Notes: generated by a model not told the origin, from the sequence alone. DNA of 64,000 nt from Erinaceus europaeus (GCF_950295315.1 NC_080170.1:99242632-99306631), one strand, 5' to 3'; shown: positions 34,673 to 46,391, counted from the first letter of the stretch. Translations and numbers: made by a program.

Positions 34673-36500
34673 AAAGCAGAGCCCTCCAAGTACTTCCCCC
34701 AACTTTTTATTTTCTTCATATTATTTAAATAATGTATCTTTAAATTTAGCTGTTTTCCAAGAAAATGAGAAAAGCATTATCATTTATTGTAGGGGAAAAA
34801 TAAAACTAACCCTGTTCACATGCTAACTCTTCAGTTCTATACTATTTTTGGAAATAGCTTCTTGCTCTTTTAGGAATATAGTTTCAGTAGTATTCCCAAA
34901 TCTTTTTCTCTTTGGTAGAGTCTGTATAATTTAAATATATTAGAAACTTTAAAAGAGTTGGTCTACATAATGTATATGTACAGTATTAAAAACATTTGAA
35001 TTGTCTGTTCGGTTGTTTTGCTGTGATACTGGTAATTTTATAAACAATAATGACAGCATTTTTAAGCCAATATTTTTCTTCCTTTTCCCCACTAGGGATT
35101 ATTTCTCTTAACATTATTAAGAATAAGACTTCTGTTCCTACAAAGCAAATAGTTGGCCACTTGTTTATTCAGTACATATGTACTAAAAGAACCCTAAAAG
35201 CTTTATAACATTTTAGGGACTGAGAGATAAAAAAAAAAAAATTTCTTCACACAAATATTGTTTAATTCATTGCCTTTCTTCTTTTATTTCTTCTCATATA
35301 TTTTTTTATGATAACTCTGAGTGATTTACTTTTCATGGGGCAGAATTTGACAATATTTTATAAAAACACATTTACATCAGTTCTTTGACACAGAAATTCT
35401 ATTTCCGGTAGAAATCTATTCAAAAGCTATACTTGTGCAAAATATCAGGTGACATAGACCCAAATTTATTCACTTATTCATTGTTTATAGTTACCAAATA
35501 TTGAAAATGGTCAAAGTATCCATCAAAAGGGGGCAGAATGAATGAAGTCGTTTTACATCTATAAAATAGAATGAATAAATGGAGTCATCTCAAACATATA
35601 ATTAAATGGGAGAATCATTCTATAAAACTCTGTAAACTGCATCTTTTTTTCTTATCATTTTATTAGAGAGTTTAAGGGTTTACAGACCAATTGTTGACTT
35701 ACAGGTACACTATTTCATCTCCTAGCATTCATTAGAAAAGCAACCAGATATCTTTCTGCTAATCCCAAATTCTTAATTTTTCTCCACAATTGAATTTTTT
35801 CTAAGACCCAAACAAAATTAAAGGAACTTAGATTTTTTTATCAATCCTATATTCTCAGGTAAACTTTAAAATATATATTTAGAAACATAATTTTAAAATA
35901 AATTAAGCGACAACAAAATTTCGAGCAGTTTTTATCATTTTTCTTTAGTAAAAATTGAATAGAAATAAATATGAATATACTGATAAAATGTCTTCAGTAG
36001 GACATGTTTTTTAATTGCTGTCCTTGGGCATAGCTCTAAATTTGACAAAACTATCCCATTATTAAGAATTAGGAAGAAAATGCACTACAGTAGTAAAAGC
36101 ATTGTTATATTCAATATCAGCACCGCTTTATTCATAGATTTAATCATATGATAACTAGATGAAAAAAATCAGAGTTTGTAGTACATATGCCCAGACATAG
36201 AGATGATTATGTCAATGGCGTCTTTACTTTGGAAAACTAATATCATAATGGATGTTTGCTTCAAATATCAATGCATATTATGTAGGTTCGAAATAAAATG
36301 CAAAGTGAACTCTGAAATTACATTCTACTCTAGATCCATTAAGAAAATTACGAGGCAGTTCACTATGCATTTCTTATCTGAAATAAGATAATAAAATACC
36401 AAAGGACTTCTCCAGTAAATACATCATATATGATATGTGTCCATTACCACAAATCTTGGAATAGTTCTCAGTCTTTCATATAACACCTAGCAGATAGAAA
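34673..36500. other. Mostly unique AT-rich sequence; possible L1 traces
   Basis: 35640-35720 (TTATCATTTTATTAGAGAGT, 'aagggtttacagacc') resembles the start of one antisense L1 3' UTR type (compare 58797), and 35500-35600 has 'gtatccatcaaaagggg' like the sense ORF2 end. Both are weak. No gene seen. Confidence 0.4.
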
Positions 36501-36508
36501 ATATTAAC

Positions 36509-36843
36509 CAGACTCTTGGAAACAGAGTTGGCAGTCAGCTGAGGTAAAGAACAAACACCTCATCACAGACCCCTGCAAGTATCAACCCGGCTTTGACCTA
36601 GCACGTTATGATTGGGCCCTCCTCAATCCCTATCGAACAGGCCATGGCCGGTGCGCCGCTATGTTCCATCACTGGGGAGCCAGAGACGACCCAAACTGCC
36701 CCTGCGGCTCCAGACAGACTGTGACCCACATAGTCAATGACTGCCACCTCTCCAGATTCAAAGGAGGTCTCGAAACTTTACATCAGGCTCGACCTGACGC
36801 TGTTGACTGGCTATGGAAGAAGGGCAAATGCTAGAAGAAGAAG
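36509..36843 (+). mobile_element. 5'-truncated non-LTR retrotransposon, Vingi-like, C-terminal coding end
   Basis: An open frame of about 108 codons runs from the left edge to a TAG at 36832-36834, followed at once by (AAG)n, so the element has essentially no 3' UTR. The peptide includes RTGHGRCAAMFHHWGARDD, then a zinc-knuckle-like C-x-C-x7-H-x4-C (CPCGSRQTVTHIVNDC, 36697-36744), then FKGGLETLHQA and a conserved-looking AVDWL. This C-terminal layout is common in I/Ingi/Vingi-type and related LINEs and is unlike L1. Base composition is clearly more GC-rich than its surroundings and the frame has no stop, suggesting relative youth or foreign origin. In mammals Vingi is known from hedgehogs (established knowledge, from memory). 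The 3' end is shared with 54329-54379. Clade assignment is inference. Confidence 0.7.
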
Positions 36844-37118
36844 GGAGTTGGGCGGTAGCGCAGTGGGTTAAGTGCACTTGGCGCAAAGCGCAAGAACCAG
36901 CTCAAGGATGCTGGCTTGAGCACTGGGCTCCTGACCTGCAGGAGAGTCGCATAACAGGTGGTGAAGCAGTTCTGCAGGTGTCTATCTTTTTCTCCCTCTC
37001 TCTATCTTCCCCTCCTCTCTCCATTTCTCTCTGTCCTATCTAACAATGATGACATCAATAATAACTACAACAACAATAAAAATACAAGGGAAACAAAAGG
37101 GAAAATTAAAAAATATAT
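36844..37118 (+). mobile_element. SINE family A fused to the Vingi tail
   Basis: Complete A element (GGAGTTGGGCGGTAGCGCAG head, ACATCAATAATAACTACAAC, GGGAAACAAAAGGGAAAATT tail). It starts within a few bases of the Vingi (AAG)n tail. ATATTAAC flanks the Vingi-SINE pair (36501-36508, 37119-37126). Confidence 0.92.
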
Positions 37119-37421
37119 ATATTAACGATACCAAAAAGCATACTAAGACAACAGAATACTTCCCTGTGGGATGTTTGGATTTTTTTTTCTTTCAAAACAC
37201 CATTTATTTCTAATCAAATACAAAATTGAAAGCAGCTAGTGCAGAACTTGAAAATCATTTATTTATTGTTTCGTGGATGAACAAATAGTGGTGACTATTA
37301 ATTTTATGATTGCTAATGTGTAACAAGTGACATTATATGGGCAAGTAGCTGATTTACACATACAAGGGTAAGGCATAGTAAACTCAGGAGATAAATTAAA
37401 GGTAATAGATCAAAGCATTTT

Positions 37422-37706
37422 TTTTAAAAATATATTTATTTATTTCCTTTTTGTTACCCTTGTTTTTATTGTTGCTGTAGTTATTACTATTGATGTCGTC
37501 ATTGTTGGATAGGACAGAGAGAAATGGAGAGAGGAGGGGAAGACAGAGAGGAGGAGAGAAAGACAGACACCTGTAGAGCTGCTTCACTGCTTGTGAAGCA
37601 ACTCCCTTGCAGGTGGGGAGCGGGGGCTCGAACCCGGGGCCTTATGCCAGTCCTTGTGCTCTGCGCCATGTGCGCTTAACCTGCTGCACTACCGCCGACT
37701 CCCAGG
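37422..37706 (-). mobile_element. SINE family A with exact TSD
   Basis: Antisense A; sense B box GGTTCGAGCC preserved. TSD TCAAAGCATTTT (37410-37421, 37707-37718). Confidence 0.95.
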
Positions 37707-37749
37707 TCAAAGCATTTTATGGGTAATATCTACTTAAAATTCAGTGACA

Positions 37750-38600
37750 TCCTCACTAGTATTTCTGTTTCTGCCCTTTCATATATGTGATGTTTTCACA
37801 TGAGTGAAGTGGCATCTCATTGTTTTCTTTATTTATATTTCTCTAATAATCAGTGATATAAGTATTTTTTTCATGTTTCCATTGGCCACCTGAATATCTA
37901 CTTCAGTAAAGTCTATATGTCTTCTCCACATTTTTGTAATAGGTTGCTTAATTTGTGTGTGTGTGGTGTGTGTGTGTTCTCAATTTTATTCTATTGGTCT
38001 GTGTTTCTATTTTTGTGCCTCCACCACCTGCAGTTTTGATTACCATAGCCCTGTAATATAATTTATGTAAACAAAATGTGATTCTCCATCCTGGGCATCT
38101 ATATAATTAAAGCAACACCTTTAAAAAGAGATCTGTGTATATACTTATGATCATAGCATCCCTGTTTGTAATAGTCCAAACATGAACACAACCCAGATGC
38201 CCAAAGACAGATTAGTTATTAAGCAAGCTGTGATATGTATTCATAATAGACTACAGCTCAACTTTAAACAATGATGGATTTTTCTTCTTACCACATTTTG
38301 GGTAGAACTCGAAGGAATCGGGTTAAGTGAAACAAACCATATGATTACCTCACTTATAGATGGAACTTAATAAAGGAAGGAATGCAAAACACAGGATGAC
38401 ACTTGGACTGCTTTTGGTCTATTACAGAAAAGTCTATGAATCTGGGGAAGTGGGTGTGTAGTAGTAGAGATAGAAGGTAGTTTAGAAGATTTGTATGCAA
38501 GATTCGAGAGGAGGACTTAAGTTCATGGTGGGAGAATTTACAGACATCAATCATATGCAGATCAAATTTTTATTTGATTTGACAGCTTTTATGTAAATCA
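37750..38600 (+). mobile_element. Old L1 fragment with inverted 5' part
   Basis: 37760-38090 is antisense ORF2 (TTTCACATGAGTGAAGTGGC, 'attggtctgtgtttctatttttgtgcc') with a (GT)n at 37957-37976. 38095-38600 is sense ORF2 C-terminus and beyond ('aacacaacccagatgccc', TCACTTATAGATGGAACTTA). The opposed halves fit an L1 in plus orientation with 5' inversion. Confidence 0.6.
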
Positions 38601-38807
38601 CTATATACTTAGTAAAATCATAAAAAGTAAAAATACTCTTCCAAGTGCTTAAAATTTAAAAAAAAAGACTTTTTCAACAGTGTTCACTGGATTAACCAAT
38701 AAGTTAGTTTTTAAGGGTTAACAAAAGTTGGTTTGTGTGTATGTGTTATGTTAAGAGATAATGGAGAATAGTAGGGTAAAAAATGCAATAGTAGATAAAG
38801 CAGTTGT

Positions 38808-38957
38808 GGTCCAGGAGGTGGCACAGTGGATAAAGCATTGGGTTCGCAGCCATGAGGTCTTGAGTTGGATCCCTGGTGCACATGTACCAGAGTGATGTCT
38901 AGTTTTTTTCTCTCCCCTATCTTTCTCATGAATAAATAAATTCTTTAAAAAAAAAGA
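38808..38957 (+). mobile_element. SINE family C, well preserved
   Basis: Head GTGGTCCAGGAGGTGGCACA, GTGGATAAAGCATTGGGTTC, B box AGTTGGATCCC, CATGTACCAGAGTGATGTCT, CTCATGAATAAATAAATTC. Confidence 0.92.
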
Positions 38958-39318
38958 TAAAGCAATTAACATGATGTAATATAAATGAGAAACAGCAAAC
39001 TGCTAGATGACAAATTTGGACAGCAGATAGGTTCTGTTTGGCTTACAAAATATTTTCTTATTTTGCTGTTCTTACTGCCTTTGGTTGTGTATATATCCCC
39101 CAGAATCTTAAGATTCCTTCTGTTGTGTATTTTTTAATACCAAGATTCAGTACTTTGTTTTAAGTCTTTACAGAAACGATATTTGGTTTTCTTCTTGAAA
39201 ACTGAAATCACTTGAATGAATGTCACTCACTGCTACTGATAAATAAGACTGCCCATGTCAATGTAAATATGAGTTTCCAGATTTTATTTTTGCCTAATAA
39301 AAGTCAATACTCGAAAAT
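38958..39318. other. Unique sequence, no gene seen
   Basis: No recognised repeats or frames. Confidence 0.5.
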
Positions 39319-39336
39319 TAAAAAAAAAAAAAAAAA

Positions 39337-39545
39337 CTCTGCAGGGTGGTGGTACACCTGATAGAATGTTCAAGAACCAGCTTCAAGTTCCCAGTCCCCA
39401 CCTGCAGAGGGGAAGTTTCACAAACAAATAGTGCTTCATGAGTCTCAGTCTCTCCCCCCACTCTCTCACTCTCCCTCACTCCCTCTCTCTGTCTTCTTTT
39501 AATGTATCTCCCTCTATGGAAAATAAATAAACAAAATATTAAACA
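39337..39545 (+). mobile_element. SINE family B inserted beside an A18 run
   Basis: CTGCAGGGTGGTGGTACACC head with internal shortening, CCCACCTGCAGAGGGGAAG, TATGGAAAATAAATAAACAA tail. Preceded by A18 at 39319-39336. Confidence 0.8.
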
Positions 39546-39744
39546 CATCAGTAGTCAATTTTATCAAACAGGAAATCTTAGTGAAGATATGCTCAGGTGG
39601 GGGAAAAATTGAGTAAATATCAATAAACAATTAATTATTCTCACTGGCCCAGAGTTGAGAGCAATTGAAAATAGCTTATCAATTAAAACAACTACTTATT
39701 AAAATTATTCTTCATCACAAATATTTATTTAAAGTTGTAAACTG

Positions 39745-39985
39745 GGGGGTGGAGTGGGGCTTGAATGGTGGTGCACCAGATTGAGTTCACATGTTACCAT
39801 ACATAAGGGCATGAGTTTGAACCCCATGTCCCTACATGCAGCAGGGAAGATTCACTAGTGAGAAGCAGTGCTACAGGTATCTCTCCGTTTTTTTCTTTTC
39901 AACCCCCTCCCATCTCAATTTCTCTCTGTTCTATCAGAAATAAAATAAAATTAAAATAATGTTAAAATAATAAATTAAAAAATAA
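39745..39985 (+). mobile_element. SINE family B, degenerate
   Basis: GGTGGTGCACCAGATTGAGT, GAGTTTGAACCCC at the B box, GAAGCAGTGCTACAGGTATC, AAATAAAATAAAATTA tail. Confidence 0.8.
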
Positions 39986-40897
39986 AGTAACTACCAAGAT
40001 TTATTTTGTTTTACAAATGTACTGTTAGCAAACCTTATAAAATCTGAGGTCTGATAACCTGGTTGTTAACTGAGTCTTTAAATTAAAGTCAGCATATCCT
40101 AATAATATCATTCTGAAATGTGATATAACTTGGGCACCAAAATCAATCAGTTTAATATGCTTTTTAAACTCCATGCCCCTGATCCTAAAGGCTTCCTCAG
40201 GTTTTGGGGAAAGCTACAGGGGATTTGCCTGTTGAGAACTCTAGACCAAGTCACCTTGCTCTAGTAAGCAACCTTTTTGGAGCTTAGTTTGAATGAGTCA
40301 TATCCACCCCCCCCCCCCTTTTTTTTACTGTCAGTTGAATTTTGTGCTTCTATTGTAATGTGGATACCCCCAATAAATCACATAATGATTATATGTGATT
40401 AACTTGAGTCATAAGTCAAACCTCTCTGGCACTTCTGAGACCTGGACCTCATATTACACACACATATATAAAGTATTATTATTAAATCATCTTCTGACAT
40501 GAGTAATTTGGCAGGCCATATTTCAAAATGGATAAATACAATTATTAATCTTAATATAAGCTTCCAAAAGAAACCGTCAAAAGAATTTTTGAATATCTAT
40601 ATTTGATAGTAACTCTGTTGTTACAGAAATAAACAGAAATTGCAGAAATAAACTCTCATGAAATAAGTTATAAATATCATGTATTCTATTTGTATTTAGG
40701 AATGAAAAGAAGTATATGGGAATGAATACAGAAAGACTTAAAGGGGACAAGGTTAACTAAGATGACTTTGACTATTTCACGCCCAAGGAGAAGGTTACAG
40801 ATGATTAAAGTCTAAGTCCAGACTTTTTTCTATAATTGTATTAGGATAATAATATAAATTTGGTATGCATATGTGAAATAATATAGTTAAGTTGTTT
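39986..40897. other. Unique sequence, no gene seen
   Basis: A C11-T8 homopolymer pair near 40307-40327 is the only simple repeat. Confidence 0.5.
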
Positions 40898-41112
40898 ATT
40901 TTTAATATTTTATTTATTTGTTTATTGAATAGAAACAGAGAAATTGAGAGGGAAGGGGAAGGTAGCGAGGAAGAGAGAAGAGAGACAACTGTAGCACTGC
41001 TTTACAGCTTGTGAAGCTTTCCCCCCTGCAGGTGGGAACCAAGGGCTTGAACCTGAGACCTTGCACAAGGTTAACATGTGCATTCAACCAGGTGCTCCAC
41101 CAGTGGACCAAG
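40898..41112 (-). mobile_element. SINE family B
   Basis: Antisense B: TTTATTGAATAGAAACAGAG, TTTCCCCCCTGCAGGTGGGA, head 'cattcaaccaggtgctccaccagtgg'. Confidence 0.87.
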
Positions 41113-41929
41113 TCAAAATGCTTTTAATATCATTATGTACTCTAAACCCTTAGATAAAATTATATTAATAGTGATTATGAATTAATAAAATGTATTAATT
41201 ATATTTTCATTACATCAATATTAGTAATAATATTTTCAGTAGTAATATTATTGAAAAACAGCATCATGACAATAAATGTAAAAAATTGCTACATTAGTGG
41301 GTGTTCTAATATTTTTGTATAAAAATATATTCACCACGCTGAAACCATAAATGTATTACTCATTATGCATGGAAACAAAATAGTACATTTATTACTAAGC
41401 AAGGAGAGAGAAAGCCAAATGATAAAAATTAAAACTCTGTGTATATTCTGAAATGCAAATAAGAGAATCATAAAAGAATTTTTCTCATTTAAAGAGAAAT
41501 TATAACAAAGGATTCATATACCTTTCTTCTGATTCTTAAATGTTGCAGCTATTGTCAGGAGAATATAAGATTGATGAATGCCTTTATCGTTTGCTATTGA
41601 TTTTGGTCTTTTCAATTGCCATGAAAAGTAAGATATATCTTGATTTTTATTTCCACTAAGCCACCCTGGGTCATGAAAATGAAATGAGAAATCTGTTGTG
41701 CATTTAGGCTCTAAAGGCATGAGCAATGACAAAAATGTATATTTCTTATTGGTCACATTTAAATCTCAATCCTCAATGTATTTGTATAGATCTGTCTGAT
41801 TACTCTTTGAAAATGCTAGAACTGTTATTCATTATAAATGTTGCCTTCATTAACATTATAAAGACTTATAGGCAAGAAAATAAACATACTTACATATATC
41901 AATTATTATTGAAAAGAACCTTACTCATA
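41113..41929. other. AT-rich unique sequence, no gene seen
   Basis: The 80-codon and 71-codon frames here have no recognisable motifs and overlap antisense to each other. Confidence 0.5.
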
Positions 41930-42420
41930 ATTACATCCTAAAAGTCTTTAAAATTTATGTGTGTATATATATGTATATATAGTACGGTGGGCATATGAAT
42001 TTTAAAACGATATTGGTTGGTTAAATGGTTTACATTATGGTTGTCTTTGACACATAGACACAGCCTTTCATCTCCTCTTGTTATGAGAGACACACCAGGA
42101 ACACAATGTCCCTTCATCTTGTCTCGTTCCTTCCTTACCCAGAGTCCTTTGCTTTTCAATATGCCATACTACTCCAGGTTTCACCTAATATCCTTCTTTA
42201 CTTTCCTTTATTCTTAAGTTCCACCTGTAAGTGAGATCATTTGGTCTTGGTCTTTCTGTTTCTGGCATGTCTCACTCAACAGGATGCCTTCAATTCTGAC
42301 CAAATTTTACAAAGGACATGACCCCATCATTTTTAACACCTGCATAATATCCCATTGTGTATATGTACCACAACTTTTTAAGCCATTTATGTATCATTGA
42401 TATTTGCAACTGTACCATTT
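41930..42420 (-). mobile_element. Old L1: 3' UTR and ORF2 end
   Basis: AATGGTTTACATTATGGTTG, 'ccagagtcctttgcttttc', AAGTGAGATCATTTGGTC and 'gtctcactcaacaggatgcc' correspond to the antisense L1 at 58800-59150. Confidence 0.7.
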
Positions 42421-42549
42421 GAGAGATAGTGAAGATAGGCAAAATGACTCAAGAAGAAAATACTTCATATTAAGAAGCTTTATTATCATAAGCAAGATCT
42501 TGTAATCTCACTAGAGTTGCATCAGAAAAGTGACTAATATATACTAGAT

Positions 42550-42768
42550 ACGTGGCTGGGAGGTGGCATGCTGAATTAAGTGCACATGGTATGAAGCACA
42601 AGAACCCGCCCAAGGATCCCAGTTCAAGCCCCAGCTCCCCACCTGCAAGACGGTCGCATCACAAGTGAAGTAGGTCTGTAGGTGTCTTTCTTTCTTCTCC
42701 TCTCTATCTTCCCCTCCTCACCCAATTTCTCTTTTTTCTTCCTATCCAAATTAATTAATTAAAATATG
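42550..42768 (+). mobile_element. SINE family A, short tail
   Basis: TGGCTGGGAGGTGGCATGCT head, B box AGTTCAAGCCC, CTCCCCACCTGCAAGACGGT. The AAC-rich part is missing; it ends AATTAATTAATTAAAATATG. Confidence 0.85.
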
Positions 42769-43611
42769 TCCTAAGTATATTTTGATTTTAAATACATAAA
42801 ACTTACATTTTCAACAAAAAAATATCAGTTTGCTTCTCAGAGATAAAAAATATTTGTTGAAAAAGTTTATTATGAACATCAATTCTGTTAATGTCTCAGA
42901 CAACCAGATTTTATAAATCTCTTTAGATAAATGTTCAAACTAACCTACTTTTCTAAATGCAACAGAGTAACTCTTACTCTAGACACATAATTGTTTGAAG
43001 TTCTAAATGATTAATTAATATGATGTTAGGTTCTCAGAGAATTTTCTGATAGGAAATCCTTCAAGTTTTGCATTTTATCTATTGTCCTTTTATTGAACAA
43101 ATTCAAATTTATCTTTTCATTTTTAACCTTATATATAAGTCTACTTTCATAGAATAAAAAAAAAAAAACAGGTTTGGAGTACTTAGCTGCAGTAATCTAA
43201 TACTCTTTCCCTGTATCCCTTTACCTAGAATGATCACAAGAGAATCTATCAAGGGTTTCTGGTTTTCAGGTTAACCACCTATAGTGCATAACCACTAACA
43301 TAGTTATGTATCATTTTTACCTTCTATGATATACCCCTAAACCACATTTTATTAGAAACCTGCTTTTTTTTTTCCTCCGTGTTCCTAACACTTGATTAGC
43401 TTGATCATGATAATTACTGTTGTCTCTCTGGTATTGCAGGTTTCTTGAAAATTGAAACACTATCAGTTATAGTTCGCCTATTGGTTAAATAAGCACATAA
43501 TATATATTTGATTTATGTTTCTAGGATGACTTAAATAACTAGATTCTAGCACTTTCCCACTATTTCTAGGGAATCATTTGTATATCATTTACTGTAGTTT
43601 AAATATAATTT
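42769..43611. other. AT-rich unique sequence, no gene seen
   Basis: No recognised features. Confidence 0.5.
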
Positions 43612-43630
43612 AAAGATTGATATTTTTGCT

Positions 43631-44009
43631 TTTTTGTTGTTGATTTAATAATGACAATAAAGACAAGACTGTATGATAAGATGGGTACAGTTCCACACAA
43701 TTCCCACCATCAGAGTTTGCATCCCATCCCCTCCACTGGAAGCTTTCCTTTTCTTTATCCTTCTGGGATCATGAACCCACCAGGATCATTATGGGGTGCA
43801 GAAAGAAGGTGGGAGGTCTGGCTCCTGTAATTGCTTCTCTGCTGGACATGGACATTGGCAGGTCGATCCATGCTCCCAGCCTGTTCTATGTTTCCCTAGT
43901 AAGGCAGGATTCTGGAGAGGTGAGGTTCCAAGGTATATTGGTGAGTTCATCTGTCCAGTGAAGTCAGATTGGCATGACGTCAGGGTGGCATTTGCAACTT
44001 AGTGGCTGA
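43631..44009 (-). mobile_element. L1 3' UTR tail (~0.38 kb)
   Basis: Module blocks CACACAATTCCCACCATCAG, TATGGGGTGCAGAAAGAAGG, GGAGGTCTGGCTCCTGTAAT. Flanks match imperfectly over ~19 bases (43612-43630 and 44010-44028; both contain GATTGAT and end in TGCT). Confidence 0.8.
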
Positions 44010-44117
44010 AAAGGATTGATTTTATGCTGAAAAAAAAATTGAATTTCTTGATCTAATTCAGAAATTTCTAAACTTGCCTACTTTATATATAATATTTATT
44101 TTATTCCAATTAACAGT

Positions 44118-44240
44118 TTTATGTTATAATGCACAAAGACCCAGGTTCAAGCCCCTGGTCCCCACCTATAGGGGGAAAGCTTTTCAAGTGGTGAAGCAGT
44201 ATTGCTGATGTCTTTCTGACTCTTTCTGTCACCCCCTGCC
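44118..44240 (+). mobile_element. SINE family B, truncated at both ends
   Basis: TTATGTTATAATGCACAAAG, B box GGTTCAAGCCC, CCCCTGGTCCCCACCTATAG, GTGGTGAAGCAGTATTGCTG. Ends in TTCTGTCACCCCCTGCC with no A tail. Confidence 0.8.
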
Positions 44241-44262
44241 ATAATTACATTCTAAAAGTATT

Positions 44263-44313
<51 letters not shown>

Positions 44314-44360
44314 TTTAAAATTATTGGGAGGTTAACTGTTTACATTATGGTTGATTTTGG
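44241..44360 (-). mobile_element. L1 3' end piece with expanded (AT)n
   Basis: ATAATTACATTCTAAAAGT, then (AT)n at 44270-44310, then GGTTAACTGTTTACATTATGG. Same order as 41929-42040 with a much longer AT run. Confidence 0.6.
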
Positions 44361-44830
44361 GTTGTCTGTAACCAATAAATAAAGATCACAGGGAAGATAA
44401 TATACAGAATGATAAAGCATATAATAATGGAGGGAAAGTATTAAGTCATTGGTGAGTTGTGAAGCAGAAAGATAATATGGGAGAATGTTTAAGGGCATGT
44501 ATTAAAACATACCAGGGATGTATTGGCTTAGCAGAAAGAGTACAAATCCTTGTATGCATGACGCTTAAGTTTATTGTTCTCAGCACTTTATATGACATAA
44601 CATTTTGCTGACCAATCTGTACTTCTCAGAATATAATTAAATATTAAAAATAAACTAATTCACATTAAAAATGCCAGTCTGGGGAAAAAACTTTTTGTAG
44701 TAGCTAGGAGTATATGCATTCTGCTGCAGCATATTTCAATCTATTAATTTCTTCCCTCTCTCAATGTCCTGTTGTATTTGATATTACTTGTCTGTGAAGT
44801 ATCCTTTAATACTTCTAAATTCAAGTTAAA
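44361..44830. other. Unique sequence, no gene seen
   Basis: 44520-44610 faintly resembles a decayed C/D-type SINE ('ggcttagcagaaagagtac'), but not enough to call. Confidence 0.45.
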
Positions 44831-44843
44831 ACTTTGATTTTCC

Positions 44844-45238
44844 AGGGCTGGGCAGTAGAACAGTGGGTTAAGCACACATGGCGCAAAGCACAAGGACCTG
44901 AGTAAGGATCCTGGTTTGATCCCTGGCTCCCCACCTGCAGGGGGTCACTTGATAGGCAGTGAAGCAGGTCTGCAGGTGTCTGTCTTTCTCTTCCCCTCTC
45001 TGTCTTCCCGTCCTCTATTTCTCTCTGTCATATCCAACAACAATGACAATAACAACAATAGTAACAACAATGATAAATAACAAGGGCAACAAAAGGGGGA
45101 AAATAGCCTCCAGGAGCAGTGGATTTGTAGTGCAGGCACTGAGCCCCAGCAATAATCCTGGAGGGAAAGAAAAGAAAAGAAAGAAAAGAAAAGAAAAGAA
45201 AAGAAAAGAAAAGAAAAGAAAAGAAAAGAAAAGAAAAA
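44844..45238 (+). mobile_element. SINE family A2 with (AAAAG)n tail
   Basis: Complete A2 with the module GCCTCCAGGAGCAGTGGATT and tail grown into (AAAAG)n at 45165-45237. TSD ACTTTGATTTTCC / ACATCGATTTTCC (44831-44843, 45239-45251). Confidence 0.95.
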
Positions 45239-45326
45239 ACATCGATTTTCCTTTCTCATCTTTATGAAAATGGAAAATGGAACTTTCTTCTTGTACTCCA
45301 AAGAAATTCTATCTAAATTAGAAGTT

Positions 45327-45338
45327 TTCTTTTCTTTT

Positions 45339-45390
<52 letters not shown>

Positions 45391-45399
45391 TTTTTTTTA
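45327..45399. repeat. (CTTT)n microsatellite
   Basis: About 15 CTTT units with a T-rich 3' end. Lies about 90 bases downstream of the (AAAAG)n tract. Confidence 0.95.
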
Positions 45400-45404
45400 C
45401 TGAA

Positions 45405-46380
45405 ATGAGCCCACACACATGCCAAAGGCTCCAAAACCACTCTGTGGGGTAAAGAAGGTCTCTTCAACAAATAATGCTTGGAAAATTGGACAGTCACACA
45501 TACAAAAGTGAAACTAGATCACCACCTAACACCATACAACAAGGGCAAACCAAAATGGATCAAACATCTGGATATTAGACCAGGAAATCTAAAATTTATA
45601 AAACATCAGTGAAAATTTGCATAATCTTCAAGTCAAAGGTTTATTTGGAGACTCAACCCCATGGACACAGGAAGTGAAACAAAGAGTAAACAAATGGTAT
45701 TACGTAAAACTAAAGAAATTCTATAAGCCAAATGCAAAATACACAAGGATAATCAGGCAACCCAGTAAATAGGAGAAGATATTTGCACACCACACATCTA
45801 ACAAATGATTGATATCAAACATCTGTACAGAATTAGTATATATCTACAAAGTAAATAGAAATAACCCAATAAAAAATGGTTCAAACACTAGCAATGTAGC
45901 AGATTCCCCTTTTCTCCACAACTTCTCCACTGTTACTTCCTACTGATGGAAGCCCTTTTCAGACACACATGACCTTATAGATAAAGAAATACTCCACTTA
46001 CCATAAATGTAAATTAAAACTACACTGAGATTCTGTCTCACACCTGTGAAAATGGAAATACCTTGCAATCCAGCAATAGGACTCTTAGGCACAGGCCTTC
46101 CAAAGGACACCCAAATATTAATTAGAAGGGATATATGCATTCACTATGTTCATAGCTATATTATCCACAATAGCCAAAAAGTGGAAGCAGCCAAAATGCC
46201 CATCAACAGGTGACTGGCTAAAGAAATTATGGGATATATAAACCATCAAATACTACTCTGGAATCCAAAAATGATGATTTTTGTGTCTTTTGGAACAAAA
46301 TGGATAAAACCTAAGGTGATGAGGCTTAGTAAACTAAATAAAGAGATGAAAGACAACTGCCAGATAGTTTCATGTTATTG
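45405..46380 (+). mobile_element. Old L1 ORF2 C-terminal half, sense
   Basis: Sense ORF2 blocks: CAACAAATAATGCTTGGAAAA, AAACTAGATCACCACCTAAC, 'tagccaaaaagtggaagcagcc', ATGCCCATCAACAGGTGACT, AAAATGGATAAAACCTAAGG. Multiple indels. Ends at the A SINE at 46392. Confidence 0.8.
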
Positions 46381-46391
46381 TTTGACCTATT

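Noticed and set aside
37957..37976. CRISPR-like or tandem array at GT/CA repeats
   Set aside because: Simple microsatellites in a mammalian background; no spaced direct repeats.
44945..45418. 157-codon minus frame, Lys/Phe/Ser repeats
   Set aside because: Translates (CTTT)n, (AAAAG)n and the A2 SINE.
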